DNA of 64,000 nt. Origin: Mantis religiosa (taxonomy: Eukaryota > Arthropoda > Insecta > Mantodea > Mantidae). This document shows positions 8,809 to 19,087 of the stretch, piece after piece. Within the stretch, counting starts at the first letter, position 1, and the number at the start of each line of letters is the position of its first letter. A program made the translations under genes and the position numbers. The notes beneath the pieces are model-generated. The model did no database searches, was not told the origin of the DNA, and saw only the letters and a list, made by a program, of their open reading frames with translations. The stretch is taken from contig JAUKNK010000331.1 in NCBI GenBank assembly GCA_030765055.1, positions 1,870,001-1,934,000 of the forward strand, given 5' to 3'.

Positions 8809-11488
8809 TATAATAAGCAACCACACCAGCCTACGCATTTGTTCCTGGAATGCCAATGGACTACGACAAAAGTTACGTGAAGCCACAAACTTCATCGCTG
8901 TCAACAAAATCAACATCTTCCTTGTCCAAGAAACACACTTAGCTCCACGCTATAGGGCTACCATTCCAGGAATGATTTGCTATCGAACTGATCGTCCAGA
9001 TGGCTATGGCGGGACTGCAGTTTATATCCAAAGGCACATCCCCCATCATCGCCTACACCTGCCTGTTTCAGACGGCCTTGAAGGTACAGGAATCCAAGTC
9101 GCTACCGACAGAGGACCACTTAATATCTACTCGGTCTACATCCCACCAAGTAGACCAATTTCACAGAGAGACCTGGACCTTATTTTCAATGGTTCTCCCA
9201 CTGTAGCCATGGGTGACTACAACTCAAAGAGCACGCTTTGGAATTCCACCATCACCAACAGTCGCGGACGCCTACTGGAGCGCTACATAGAACGTAAGAA
9301 CCTGGCCGTCCTTGCTCCCAACTCCCCCACCATAACTCATGGTGATAGTAGTCCCCCTGATTGGTTGGACATAGCACTCCTATGCAACATTCGCAGTCAC
9401 CCAACTATATTCTCTCTTCCCGAACTCTCTTCCGATCACTTTCCTGTTCTCTTGCTATATAAGGCAAAACTCACACCCAAGTCATTACCTTCTCACGTAA
9501 ATCCCAGACAGACCAACTGGAGCAAATTTTCAAACATCATGGCCGACAAACCCGCCGAAATTCACCCTTGTACAACAATAGCAGAAGCTGATAACCTGGA
9601 GCAGTTCATCACTAGCAACATGGCCGAGGCCATGCGTGAAGCAGCTCCTGCCCGTAAATCCCCATATAGTCCCCTCAAACCCATCCCAAAACATTTGCGC
9701 CAACTCATCTCGGCCAAAAACACAGCACGGCGAAAATTCCAAAATACCCGCCAGCCACAAGACAAGAGGGAATGGAATCGCCTCCAGGCTGCAGTGAAGA
9801 TGGAACTTGCAGACCACTTCAATAACGAATGGGAAAGGAAGCTATGTACCCTCGACACCACAGACTGTTCTCTCTGGAGAATGTCCAAGGCTATGCTACG
9901 CATACCCATCTCAGATCCGCCACTTATGAATGGAAATAGAGTGGCACAATCTTCCAGGGAAAAAGTTGAACTCACAGCAGAATACTTAGCTGCTACCTTC
10001 CATCCAGCTGAATCCCCTGACCACGAGCAAGTAGCGGAAATTGAAGGAGTGGTACAGCAATTTCTTGCCTCTCCCTACAACTCAGCCGAAGTGCTGCTCA
10101 CAAACACCGCTGAGGTCAGTGGTCTGATAGCTTCAGTCCGACCCTACAAAGCTGCTGGTTGCGACTCCATACCAAACGCTGCTTTCAAGGCACTCCCGCA
10201 GAACTGGATAGCCTTGCTTGTTCATCTGTTCAACAGCCTGCTCCTTCTTTCCTACTTTCCTGCAAAATGGAAACATGCCAAAATCATTACTATCCCCAAA
10301 CCTGGCAAGGACTCCAAACAAATTTCAAACCATCGTCCCATTAGTCTGCTACCAGCCATAAGTAAATTATTTGAGAAAGTACTGCAACATCGCCTCCAAA
10401 ACCTACTGGACGAGCTACACATCATTCGCCCAGAGCAATTTGGCTTTCGCCGCTCCCACTCCACATCACACCAACTTCTACGTCTGGTTGATGAAGTTAC
10501 TCGAGCCTTCAATAACAGGCAGTATGTTGCAGCTCTATTTTTGGACATCACAAAGGCCTTCGATTCAGTTTGGCATCAAGGCCTTCTTCATCGATTAATC
10601 AGCTACAACTTTCCTCCCTACATAATACACATTGTCAACCATTACCTTACCCATCGCACCTTCTCCGTTGTCAGAGATGACATTTCTTCCCGACCCTACC
10701 TAATCAATGCAGGGGTACCCCAAGGTAGTGTACTTGGACCCCTTCTATTCTTAACTTATATCAACACCCTTCCCACTATCTGGAGCTGCAACCTGTACCT
10801 GTTCGCTGATGACACAGCAATCACCACAGCCTCTTGTAAACACCTCACGGCTGTACAACGTCTTCAGCGCTATGCTGACATGCTTTCCGCCTGGTTCCTC
10901 ACCTGGCGCCTACGCATAAATGCTACAAAAACACAGGCAGTAACCTTCACCCGTCGCCAAGTTCACGACGTCCCAGAGCTCCACATAGCAGGAGAAGACA
11001 TCCCCTGGAGAAATCAGGCCCAATACCTTGGAGTCCAGCTCGACATGCGTCTCACCTGGAAAACACATATTACATCTGTAGCCTCAAAAATTACCAAACG
11101 TATGGGTATGCTATACCCATTATACAACCAAAAGTCACCCATGAGCCTCAGAAACAAACTTCTCATATACCAGCAAATTCTGAGACCAGCTATCACCTAC
11201 GCATGTCAAGTCTGGGGTGCTGCAGCATCATCAAACTTAAACAAACTCCAGGTCCTGCAGAACCGATTTCTCCGCATTGCTACAGGAGCCGATTGGTACA
11301 TCCCCAACACCAATATTCATAACGACCTTTCATTTCCCACTCTCACCAGCTACATTAAGACTCTTTCATACAAATTCTACTCCAACCTACCATCCAGCTT
11401 CAACCATCTCATCAGGGGTCTCGGGGAATATGATTTAGACCCCGGGGCTACCTACAAACACCCACGAGCCACCCTAGGCCTACCATAA
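8792..11488 (+). CDS. E1 ORF2, endonuclease-reverse transcriptase
   Basis: This 898-aa protein nicks target DNA and reverse-transcribes the element RNA. The N-terminal APE-type endonuclease shows SWNANGL (18-24), QETH with E47, MGDYN (140-144) and SDH (214-216). The reverse transcriptase shows FGFRR (550-554), LDITKAFDSVWH (584-595, catalytic D585), AGVPQGSVLGP, and FADD (671-674), followed by thumb and C-terminal regions. There is no RNase H domain, as expected for the Jockey clade. The ATG at 8792 lies 17 nt before the end of ORF1, in the +1 frame. The same start and overlap occur in E2, which supports this start over the upstream TTG at 8774. No stop or frameshift was seen, and all motifs look intact. 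Confidence 0.96.
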   Translation: MADVNNIISNHTSLRICSWNANGLRQKLREATNFIAVNKINIFLVQETHLAPRYRATIPGMICYRTDRPDGYGGTAVYIQRHIPHHRLHLPVSDGLEGTGIQVATDRGPLNIYSVYIPPSRPISQRDLDLIFNGSPTVAMGDYNSKSTLWNSTITNSRGRLLERYIERKNLAVLAPNSPTITHGDSSPPDWLDIALLCNIRSHPTIFSLPELSSDHFPVLLLYKAKLTPKSLPSHVNPRQTNWSKFSNIMADKPAEIHPCTTIAEADNLEQFITSNMAEAMREAAPARKSPYSPLKPIPKHLRQLISAKNTARRKFQNTRQPQDKREWNRLQAAVKMELADHFNNEWERKLCTLDTTDCSLWRMSKAMLRIPISDPPLMNGNRVAQSSREKVELTAEYLAATFHPAESPDHEQVAEIEGVVQQFLASPYNSAEVLLTNTAEVSGLIASVRPYKAAGCDSIPNAAFKALPQNWIALLVHLFNSLLLLSYFPAKWKHAKIITIPKPGKDSKQISNHRPISLLPAISKLFEKVLQHRLQNLLDELHIIRPEQFGFRRSHSTSHQLLRLVDEVTRAFNNRQYVAALFLDITKAFDSVWHQGLLHRLISYNFPPYIIHIVNHYLTHRTFSVVRDDISSRPYLINAGVPQGSVLGPLLFLTYINTLPTIWSCNLYLFADDTAITTASCKHLTAVQRLQRYADMLSAWFLTWRLRINATKTQAVTFTRRQVHDVPELHIAGEDIPWRNQAQYLGVQLDMRLTWKTHITSVASKITKRMGMLYPLYNQKSPMSLRNKLLIYQQILRPAITYACQVWGAAASSNLNKLQVLQNRFLRIATGADWYIPNTNIHNDLSFPTLTSYIKTLSYKFYSNLPSSFNHLIRGLGEYDLDPGATYKHPRATLGLP

Positions 11489-11742
11489 TACTAACACCCA
11501 TCATACACCATCTTTATCCAAATATCTTCTAATCTCATTCATCATCATCATAAAAAAAAAAAAATAAAAAATAAAAAAAAAAAAAACCCTAGGACAAACA
11601 TCCAACCATTTAACCACCGCCCGATGAATAAAACTCCATCATAATGCCAGTAAGGGACAGTGTCCCGGTATGGCAACAAGTCGAAGGCCCCTGCTCCAAG
11701 CAGCAGGACTCACCTTCAGCGACACCACTGTGCTGTGCTGTG
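11489..11742 (+). other. E1 3' UTR with A-rich tract and conserved tail
   Basis: It holds an internal A-rich run (about 11551-11586), an AATAAAA at about 11628, two hairpins, and a tail GACACCACTGTGCTG followed by TGCTG-like repeats right up to the target copy at 11743. The terminal 100 bp aligns with E2, unlike the rest of the UTR. Confidence 0.8.
11654..11723 (+). other. E1 3' UTR double hairpin
   Basis: Hairpin 1 pairs GGGAC (11654-11658) with GTCCC (11662-11666) around AGT. Hairpin 2 has an outer stem of GTCG and AAGG (11680-11687) with CCTTCAGCGAC (11713-11723), and an inner stem CCTGCT (11690-11695) with AGCAGG (11702-11707). E2 keeps both folds with different inner bases. This is likely the structure recognised by the ORF2 protein at the RNA 3' end. 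Confidence 0.75.
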
Positions 11743-11753
11743 TATCTGATGTA
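11743..11753 (+). repeat. Target-site copy 2, TATCTGATGTA
   Basis: It lies exactly at the E1/E2 junction, between the TGCTG-type tail of E1 and the first bases of E2. It is identical to the copies at 6605 and 16785. Confidence 0.85.
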
Positions 11754-11920
11754 GTCTTTGGACTGGTTTCTAGGCGCCCTAGGGCAGGCCCTCTGGTATT
11801 CGGGCTTTTTAGCGCCCAGTACTAGCTCTTTTTCTTATATTTCTTCTTTCCTCTTTCTAACAAGGCAACAAGTCTTGCCTTGCTGTCCCCTTTCTGTATC
11901 TTCCAACTTGCTCGCACCCC

Positions 11921-11961
11921 ATTGGCTGTTGTATTGTGGCCTGTGATTGGTCCAATATAAC
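11921..11961 (+). promoter_or_regulatory. ATTGG/CCAAT cluster in the E2 5' UTR
   Basis: ATTGG at 11921 and 11946 and CCAAT at 11952 sit within 45 bp upstream of the ORF1 ATG at 11962, matching the position of the cluster in E1. Promoter function is inferred. Confidence 0.45.
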
Positions 11962-13904
11962 ATGATGGAAACTGAAGCCGCTGCTCATGTAATGGAGACC
12001 CAAGAGACAAACAAAGGTAAATTATAGGCAAACCAGGACCTTAAATGCCTACAGTATTACGTTGAAGGAGGTGATCTCCGCGATTTCATGCAACAAGCAT
12101 TAATTGTTGCCCCCCAAATGCCCTTGTCTCGCATAGACGAGAGAACCCTAAATCTGGAAAAGAGGGCCAGACTATTATTTCTAGAAGTTGCTGATAAGCA
12201 GCTGTTTAGTAACTTCGCAGCTGCTAACCTGGAATTAGCTGCAAGTGCCTTCCAACACTACGCAGCACACCGTGCGAGGGTGGAAGTCATATCGGGGTAC
12301 CTACTGCAAAGTGAAAAAATTAAAGCAGCCAATCAAAATTGGGAAACGGTCCCTAGTAGTACAAGAGGTAAGGCTCACAAACATGCACTTCCTCCAGAAC
12401 CCTTATCTGTCACCAACAAATATCAAGGGTTACCAATAGTGCCTGATGATGGCGTAACAACACCGCAAAATAATAAAAGAAGATGTTCAGATCAGACAGC
12501 TCCAACACGTCTGACAAAAGCTTCAGACCCATCAGAAATGGAAGTTCCTTCCACATCAAACGTTACACCAGCAGTCACTGCTCCAAGTGCACCTGTTACA
12601 CGTTCTGCAAAGGCTACCCCTATCTACCTACGGGATCCGGGTAGTGCACGAGGTATCATAGCCTCCATCAGCACAACTCAACCCAACATCAAATATTCCA
12701 TCCGGAATATGAGTGGATCAGTTGCCTTCATCCCGGATACCCCTGACGATCATAGAGCCCTCCGAAAGTTACTGGATGATAGGAAAATTCAGTACTTAAC
12801 CACCCTGCTACCAGAAGAAAAGTTGCTTTATGTAACTCTAAAAGATGTGCCTATCTACATAACAGAGGAGGAAGTACAAGCGGAGCTCAAAAGCAAGAGT
12901 TACCCGGTGGAGAGAGTTGGGCAACTGCGTTCCAACCGCAGTACTAAACATGAACCACTCCCTCACTTTCGCGTAGCGTTGAGAAAGGAGGGAAACTACC
13001 ACGAAATTTATAAGGAGACGAGAATGTTTAACGCAGCCATACGCGTGGAATCCTATCGTCCTCCAGCAAGACCTTTACAGTGCACCAACTGCCAGCAATT
13101 TATGCACAGTGCTGCTGATTGTAGGCTAGAACCTGCATGCTCTTATTGCGGTGGGTCAGGTCACAAGAGGACAGACTGCAAACGTCTTGGGATTACTGTA
13201 TCCAAAGCCACCTGCTATAATTGCGGTGGTGATCATTCCTGCAGGTACGCCAAGTGCCCAGTTTGGCAAGAAGCCAGGGTGGAAATGCACCTCAACAAAA
13301 ACGGCCAAAGATCAAAACATGACGCTGCACCCAAGGTAGCGAACCCTATGGGACTTCCCAAAGAAGCCTTTAAGGGTACTCGTTACCCAGGACTACCACC
13401 GCCAGTGAAGGTACAATATGCTAGCTATGCTGCTGCCACCCAAAACATTGTTGTAAGCACAGCCCAACCTGCTGAGAATGCTGTATCTCAGAAGCAATTC
13501 CTACCGTTGTTACAGCTAAGGAATCCTCAGTTACCCAGAGGAAGCAAAGTCCACCATTACCTCAAAGGAAGGTAGCAAGTAATTCTGCAACTGGTGCCAT
13601 ATCCAAGACCGTGACAATCCCACAGTACAAACCACCATTGTCTTCTGGGACACGTCAACTGGCCCAACAACGACTGCCTACCCATCAATCTCAGGCATCT
13701 AAAAACCCATCACCGCCACTATGCTCTTCTATCCCTGACGATCAGTTTCTGAAGCTTATGGATAGAATTCCAGTAGAACTTCAACCTGATTTTGCAATTG
13801 CTTTGGCTGATGCACTAGCCCAGCGACCTGCCAAGATACCACCATCAACTATCTTGGTCCACACTGTATTTACCTTCCTTGGACAATATGGTGGACATCA
13901 ATAA
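11962..13904 (+). pseudogene. E2 ORF1 remnant (gag-like, zinc knuckles)
   Basis: Counterpart of E1 ORF1. The expected ATG is at 11962. An in-frame TAG at 12025-12027 cuts it after 21 codons. The same frame then stays open to 13575, carrying the PRE_C2HC region (LLPEEKLLYVTLKDVPIYIT) and three zinc knuckles that match E1 closely. A one-base shift around 13490-13500 moves the true reading to another frame, which carries the conserved tail (DDQFLKLMDRIPVELQ) to the stop at 13902-13904. Long preserved frames on both sides of each lesion argue that the damage is recent. Confidence 0.9.
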
Positions 13905-16586
13905 GATTCTAACCAACATCCAGAGTCTGAGAATATGTTCCTGGAATGCTAACGGGTTGCGGCATAAGCTAAAGGAAGCTGCAAATTTCCTTGCAATTAA
14001 TAAAGTGCAGATATTCCTGGTGCAGGAAACGCATCTCTCCAACAACTTGAAAGCTTCCATACCAGGAATGACCTGTCACAGGACAGACAGGGCTGACGGA
14101 CACGGTGGCACAGCAATATATGTAAACCGCACCTTAAAACACCATCGGCTACATCTGCCTACCACTGGCATATTAGAGGCTACAGGGATCCAAGTGGCCA
14201 CAAATAAAGTACCTCTAAATATCTATTCAGTGTATATACCACCTAGCAGGCCCTTCAACGTCAATGAGCTGGATACGATTTTCTCTGCAGGCACACCCAC
14301 AATAGCTATGGGTGATTACAACGCCAAAAGCACGCTGTGGAATTCTACAATATGTAATCCGAGAGGTTCTCTTCTTGAACGATACTTAGAACGCCACAAT
14401 CTTGCTGTACTTGCTCCTACATCACCCACAATCACTTATGGGAACCGCCGTCCACCAGATTGGCTGGATATTGCCATTCTTCAAAATATCCGCGGTCACC
14501 CTCATATTTTATCTATCCCAGAACTTTCCTCAGATCACTATCCTGTTCTCTTTCTCTATCAAGCCCGCGCAACTGCTAAGGCACCCCATAACTCACAAAA
14601 TCCACGCTTCACCAACTGGAACAAGTACACCGCAATAATGGCAGAGCAGAATGCGGAGTTAACTCCTTGCAACTCCACTGAAGAGGCAGATCAGCTGGCC
14701 TCCACTATCACAGCTACTATGGCCTCAGCCATGGCACAAGCTACTCCCCCTAGACGTGCCAACTTTAGTGCCCAGAAACCATTACCACCACCACTACGGC
14801 GTCTCATAGCAGATAAAAACAAAGCTAGACGCCGTTATCAGCTAACACGCGACCCTCAGCACAAGCGAGAATGGAACCGCCTCCAGCATCTGGTAAAGCT
14901 GGAGATAGCTGAACACTGTAACGAAGAGTGGGAAAGAAAGCTGGGCACTTTAGACCCAGAGGACTCATCCCTCTGGAGAATGACCAAGGCACTACTTAAG
15001 ATCCCTTCATCTGATCCACCATTAATTGATGGAGGAAGAGTAGCTTCGTCTGCTAGAGAGAAGGCTGAAATTATGGCGGAACACTTAGCCTCCACCTTTC
15101 ACCCGGCAGAGTCCACTGATGATGACCTGTCTGAAGAAATATCAGCTTCAGTACGCCGATATCTTAGTGTTCCTCATGAGGTCCCGGAGGTTAGCCTCAC
15201 CTCCTTTGCTGAGGTCCAAAACATCATTAACTCTGTTCGTCCCTACAAAGCCGCTGGAGTTGATAAAATCCCTTATGCAGCCTTCAAAGCACTACCACAA
15301 TCTTGGATCCATCTACTAGTGCACCTCTTCAACAGCTTGCTGTTACTGGCCTACTTCCCAAAGGCATGGAAACATGCAAGGATCATCACCTTACCTAAGC
15401 CAGGGAAAAACCCAAGAGACCTAAACAGTCATAGGCCTATTAGTCTCCTTTCTTCTATCAGCAAATTGTTTGAGAAGGTGGTACAGCAACGTCTCCAATG
15501 CATTCTGGATGAACATCAGGTGCTACGTCCAGAGCAGTTTGGATTTCGGAGAAAACACTCTACTACTCACCAGCTCCTTCGTCTAGTGGATGAAGTGATT
15601 AAAGGCTTTAACAACCGGCACTTTATTGCAGCTCTCTTTCTTGATATCTCCCGAGCCTTCGACTCTGTCTGGCACGAAGGTCTCCTATATCGCCTCATCC
15701 AATATAACATCCCTTCTTACCTTGTACATCTCATACATCATTATCTAAAAAACCGATCCTTTGTTGTCATGAAGGACGACATCCTGTCACAGCCATATGC
15801 TATAAATGCCGGTGTACCACAAGGTAGTGTCCTTGGGCCCCTGCTTTTTCTGGCATACATTAATACTCTTCCAACCCTAAGAGGCTGCAACCTGTACCTG
15901 TTCGCCGATGATACCGCCATAACAACAGCGTCCAAACGGCATGAAATTGCTGTACAAAGAGTACAAACCTTCGCAAACATGTTGTCCGTCTGGTTTGCGA
16001 CATGGCGCTTAAAGCTAAATGCCACAAAATCTCAGGCAATCACTTTCACAAGACGAGAGCTCCAGGACGTACCCAACCTAAGAATAAGTGGTACAGAAAT
16101 ACCATGGTCAACTCAGGCAACATACTTAGGAGTGCTCCTAGACATGCGCCTCACATGGAAGGACCATATAGCAGCAGTAGCAACAAAGTTAGTAGAAGGA
16201 TGGCCATGCTGTATCCATTATATAACCGAAAGTCGCCAATGGCTCTTCGCAACAAGCTTCTGCTCTACAAGCAGGTATTGAGGCCGGCAATTACATACGC
16301 CTGCCAAGTCTGGGGCGCAGCAGCCAAAACCAACCTTTCCAAACTCCAAGTCCTCCAAAATCGCTTCCTTCGGACTGCAGTTGCAGCCGAATGGTACATT
16401 CCAAATCACAACATCCATTTAGACCTATCATTTCCAAAACTTTTCGATTACATCCTACAACTGTCCCACTCTTTCTATTCAAAATTACCAACCAGTTTCA
16501 ACAGCCTCATCCGAGGACTTGGAGAATATGACCTAGACCCTGGAGAGTCATATAAGAGGCCAAGACTTATCCTAGGACCTCCTTAG
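13888..16586 (+). pseudogene. E2 ORF2 remnant (endonuclease-reverse transcriptase)
   Basis: The ATG at 13888 overlaps the ORF1 stop by 17 nt, as in E1. The endonuclease motifs SWNANGL, QETH, MGDYN and SDH are present, and the RT keeps FGFRRKHST, LDISRAFDSVWH, GVPQGSVLGP and FADD (about residues 672-675). A single frameshift near 16190 separates the first 768 codons or so from the C-terminal region, which continues in another frame (RRMAMLYPLYNRK onward) to the stop at 16584-16586. Apart from this lesion the frame looks intact. Confidence 0.92.
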
Positions 16587-16784
16587 ACCCAAGCTATTTC
16601 TTCAACAATTCTTCAATCCCTGACTGTTTATCCCCTATCCTAAACTAAAAACCACCATCAACCCACCATCATTCTTTAAAAACCCTCTTAATGCCAATAA
16701 GGGACCTAGTCCCGGTGTGGCACTAGTCGAAGGACCCTCCTTTGCGGAGGAGGATTCCCTTCAACGACACCACTGTGCTGCTGC
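16587..16784 (+). other. E2 3' UTR with covarying double hairpin
   Basis: Hairpin 1: GGGAC (16701-16705) with GTCCC (16709-16713), loop CTA. Hairpin 2: outer GTCGAAGG (16726-16733) with CCTTCAACGAC (16758-16768), inner CCTCC (16736-16740) with GGAGG (16746-16750). The tail GACACCACTGTGCTGCTGC ends at the target copy. There is no poly(A) at the 3' end. Confidence 0.8.
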
Positions 16785-16795
16785 TATCTGATGTA
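16785..16795 (+). repeat. Target-site copy 3, TATCTGATGTA
   Basis: Right boundary of the E1/E2 pair. The next bases, TGATTTCC, continue block P1, as shown by 38344 onward in the uninterrupted paralogue. Confidence 0.85.
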
Positions 16796-17640
16796 TGATT
16801 TCCATGTCTATAACAACTCGACTTTTGTTGGAACTTTCATCTTATGCTCAGCAATCCACTCACTCTCATATATTGAAGTCCGATGACATTCCTAAATAAT
16901 ATCTGATCTATGTACTTCATGTTCATCGAAATATACTTTGTTATTTTAAGTTTCATGATGGTACTTGGAGCTAATGAATTTGTTGTTCACTTAATGTCTA
17001 ATTGTCTTAGCAATATGATTTAGAACTAATTACTTTTAAACATAATATTCCATGCTAATGACTTGTTTCCCTTGTCAAAATGACAGTTGAGTTTGTTACA
17101 TTATAAGGTAAGCGAGGCTCGATTGGATCAATATTTTGTAAATCTTTTACAAAAGTTCTCTTTGTCACGTAAATATGAAAGCTTTTACCTTATATTGAAG
17201 TCTGGACATTCTAGATTATGCAAAATATTAAGTATTTCGATGTATACTTCCGTTTTCATTTTTATTCCGAGCGAAAACTAATCCTAATCGTCCGCAATTG
17301 GAGGATGAATAGGATTGTCATAGCGGACGAATCGGAATGGAACATTCAATTTCAGTACATAATGTAATCATGAGAACAAAATAACAGATTTATACATTTG
17401 TATATTCATATCTTTATGTATCTCACATACATTTTCTACATATGAATTGTTTCTTTCCCACATCGTCAGTCCACACAGATTTCGTGGTACCACTCTGTAT
17501 TGTTCTGAGCTAATTTCAGCAACGTTTCACCAGTTTCATTCATCGTCATATATGGTTAAACGTTGGAAGAGTTAATAAAATAATTTGAAGCCACAGCCTA
17601 CCTTAATCCACTTCGCTCACTGTTCTAGTGGTATTTATTT
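16796..17640 (+). other. P1 continuation, then AT-rich non-coding sequence
   Basis: Up to about 16860 it matches 38342-38420 (TTTTGTTGGAACTTT, then CAGCAATCCACTCACT). The rest is AT-rich with no supported gene. An imperfect inverted repeat, CCTAATCGTCCGC (17283-17295) against GCGGACGAATCGG (17323-17335), could form a hairpin of unknown role. Confidence 0.6.
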
Positions 17641-17959
17641 TTGCCTTTGGCAGCACTGCTTAAGTAACTATCATAACAACAAGGAGGATTATGGATGTAA
17701 GAAAACCTTTAGTTTCTTGTTGTACAAGTTTCTGGAACAATTTCAATTCACAGTTGTTATAAGTTATCTTAAACGAGCTTAGTAAATAACAAAATGCCAG
17801 AAATTGAGCTTTCACATACCTCGTTTCCTTAAAAGAAGCTCGATTTGTCACTTAGACTGAAAAAACACAATCGTATTATACAGTCAACTGTCTCAGGTAG
17901 TTAACTTGTTCGTTCTAACAAAACAACACACTGTTGTCATCTAGGGAGTAAGTACATAA
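17641..17959 (+). repeat. Dispersed repeat block R, copy 1
   Basis: It aligns to 60848-61149, sharing GGCAGCACTG, AACAACAAGGAGGATTATGG and ACTGTCTCAGGTAGT. In this copy the block is split by a solo LTR at 17960. The paralogue supplies the empty site. Confidence 0.85.
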
Positions 17960-18462
17960 TGTGACTTTGTGGTTTCGTGAAATGAAAAGTCCAATTGCAC
18001 CACTCGAAAATGTTATTTATTTCCACCGACTTACAGTTGAACACTTGCCAATTACACAGGATTACGTAATGCACACAATTACGATTCACCAGTTCGTCCG
18101 TTACAGTTCCTCTTGCACTCGCAATTACGTAAGCTCCTCCGACGCACGTACGCAGTCCACAGTATTCTCGTCCGTGCACTAGCACGACGCTGCTTCGCTG
18201 CTCGCCGAGAACTGACTCCCTCACTCATTGCAGCCCTTTTAATAGGAATATCACTGTTTTCTAGAAGACTCTGGTTTCAGTGAATCACCGCGAAGGTTCC
18301 AGATGGCAGGGGGGAAGAGGCGGCCAGCGACAAGTAACCCTTCCCTAATCATCTCCTCAGTTAGGGATTGAGACTGATGGGACGGCGTGGCTTGGCTGCC
18401 TCTGGCCCCTTCTCAGCTGTCGTTGGTCGGGCTTTCCGATAATTGGGTGACAATAAGAGAGA
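17960..18462. mobile_element. Solo LTR (503 bp) with 4-bp target duplication
   Basis: The insert starts TGTGAC and ends GTGACA, the TG...CA ends of an LTR. It is flanked by ATAA at 17956-17959 and 18463-18466. The paralogue at 61149 reads GTACATAAGAGAGAAT with one ATAA and no insert. The insert is more GC-rich than the host. A 4-bp duplication fits a gypsy or BEL/Pao family; family and strand cannot be told from one LTR. Confidence 0.85.
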
Positions 18463-19028
18463 ATGTAAAACTTGTACAGAGATATGACTTTGGTACAAAT
18501 CTGTATCATCAAATCATGTAGTCAAAATGTTGTATCATTATAAAATAGAAGTTAACAAAAATATATAAATTTCCCAGCTCCACATAGTTACTAATTACTA
18601 TAGTAATTCTATTTCAATTTATCGTTTGTTATATGGAGATCTCTATATTGGAGCAATAAGATTTTGTCTGTCTCTTACAGTTTACCATTATGGCAATGTC
18701 CTAGGAATAGAGAGGGCTTCTGTCTATAATTACAGATGAATAAAAATTTTCATTTCATTCTTCTTGAAGATACCTTAAGGATACGGCATGTTCAAAGAAA
18801 TCCTAAAAAGTATTTCGAAGAAAGTTGGAATGACTTTGTAATATTAAAGCTAACACTATGTTTAAATATTTAACTATATTGCTGCTGTATATACAACAAT
18901 GTGAGTAATGGAACAACTCCTTAAACGTATATTTCATATTTGTAACAGACGGACAAGAAAACCTTTGTGTAACGGTTGGTCCTCAGTCAATTTGTTATAT
19001 AGCAGACGATGTTTTAGTTATAGTAATT

Positions 19029-19087
19029 GTCCGCCAGGGGAGAACCGACCGCTTGTTGCTGTCCAGAGAGGGCTCCACTTGTAATAT
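19029..19087 (+). repeat. Core module c2 (short subtype)
   Basis: Short subtype shared with c6, c11 and c12: GTCCGCCAGGGGAGAACCG, then TTGCTGTCCAGAGAGGGC, ending CACTTGTAATATC. It lacks the middle GAACTGCCAACC part of the long subtype. Confidence 0.85.

Larger units (their letters stand above)
6616..11742 (+). mobile_element. Jockey-clade non-LTR retrotransposon E1, apparently full length
   Basis: E1 has a 5' UTR of about 215 bp, ORF1 (gag-like), an overlapping ORF2 (endonuclease plus reverse transcriptase, no RNase H), and a 3' UTR of about 250 bp with two hairpins and a short TGCTG-type tail instead of a terminal poly(A). Both ORFs are open from start to stop, so the copy could still be active. 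It is flanked by TATCTGATGTA on both sides. Its partner E2 follows immediately in the same orientation. Predicted ORF2 proteins of the two look about 70% identical, so these are different subfamilies and not a recent duplication. The exact 5' end is inferred from the target copy and not independently proven. Confidence 0.9.
11754..16784 (+). mobile_element. Jockey-clade non-LTR retrotransposon E2, broken
   Basis: E2 has the same plan as E1: 5' UTR with ATTGG boxes, ORF1 with PRE_C2HC region and knuckles, a 17-nt overlap, EN-RT ORF2, and a 3' UTR with paired hairpins and a CTGCTGC tail. ORF1 has an early in-frame TAG and a frameshift; ORF2 has one frameshift. It stands head to tail behind E1 and is flanked by the same 11-bp target. 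The 5' UTR starts with a 10-bp palindrome, GCCCTAGGGC (11776-11785), absent from E1. Confidence 0.9.
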
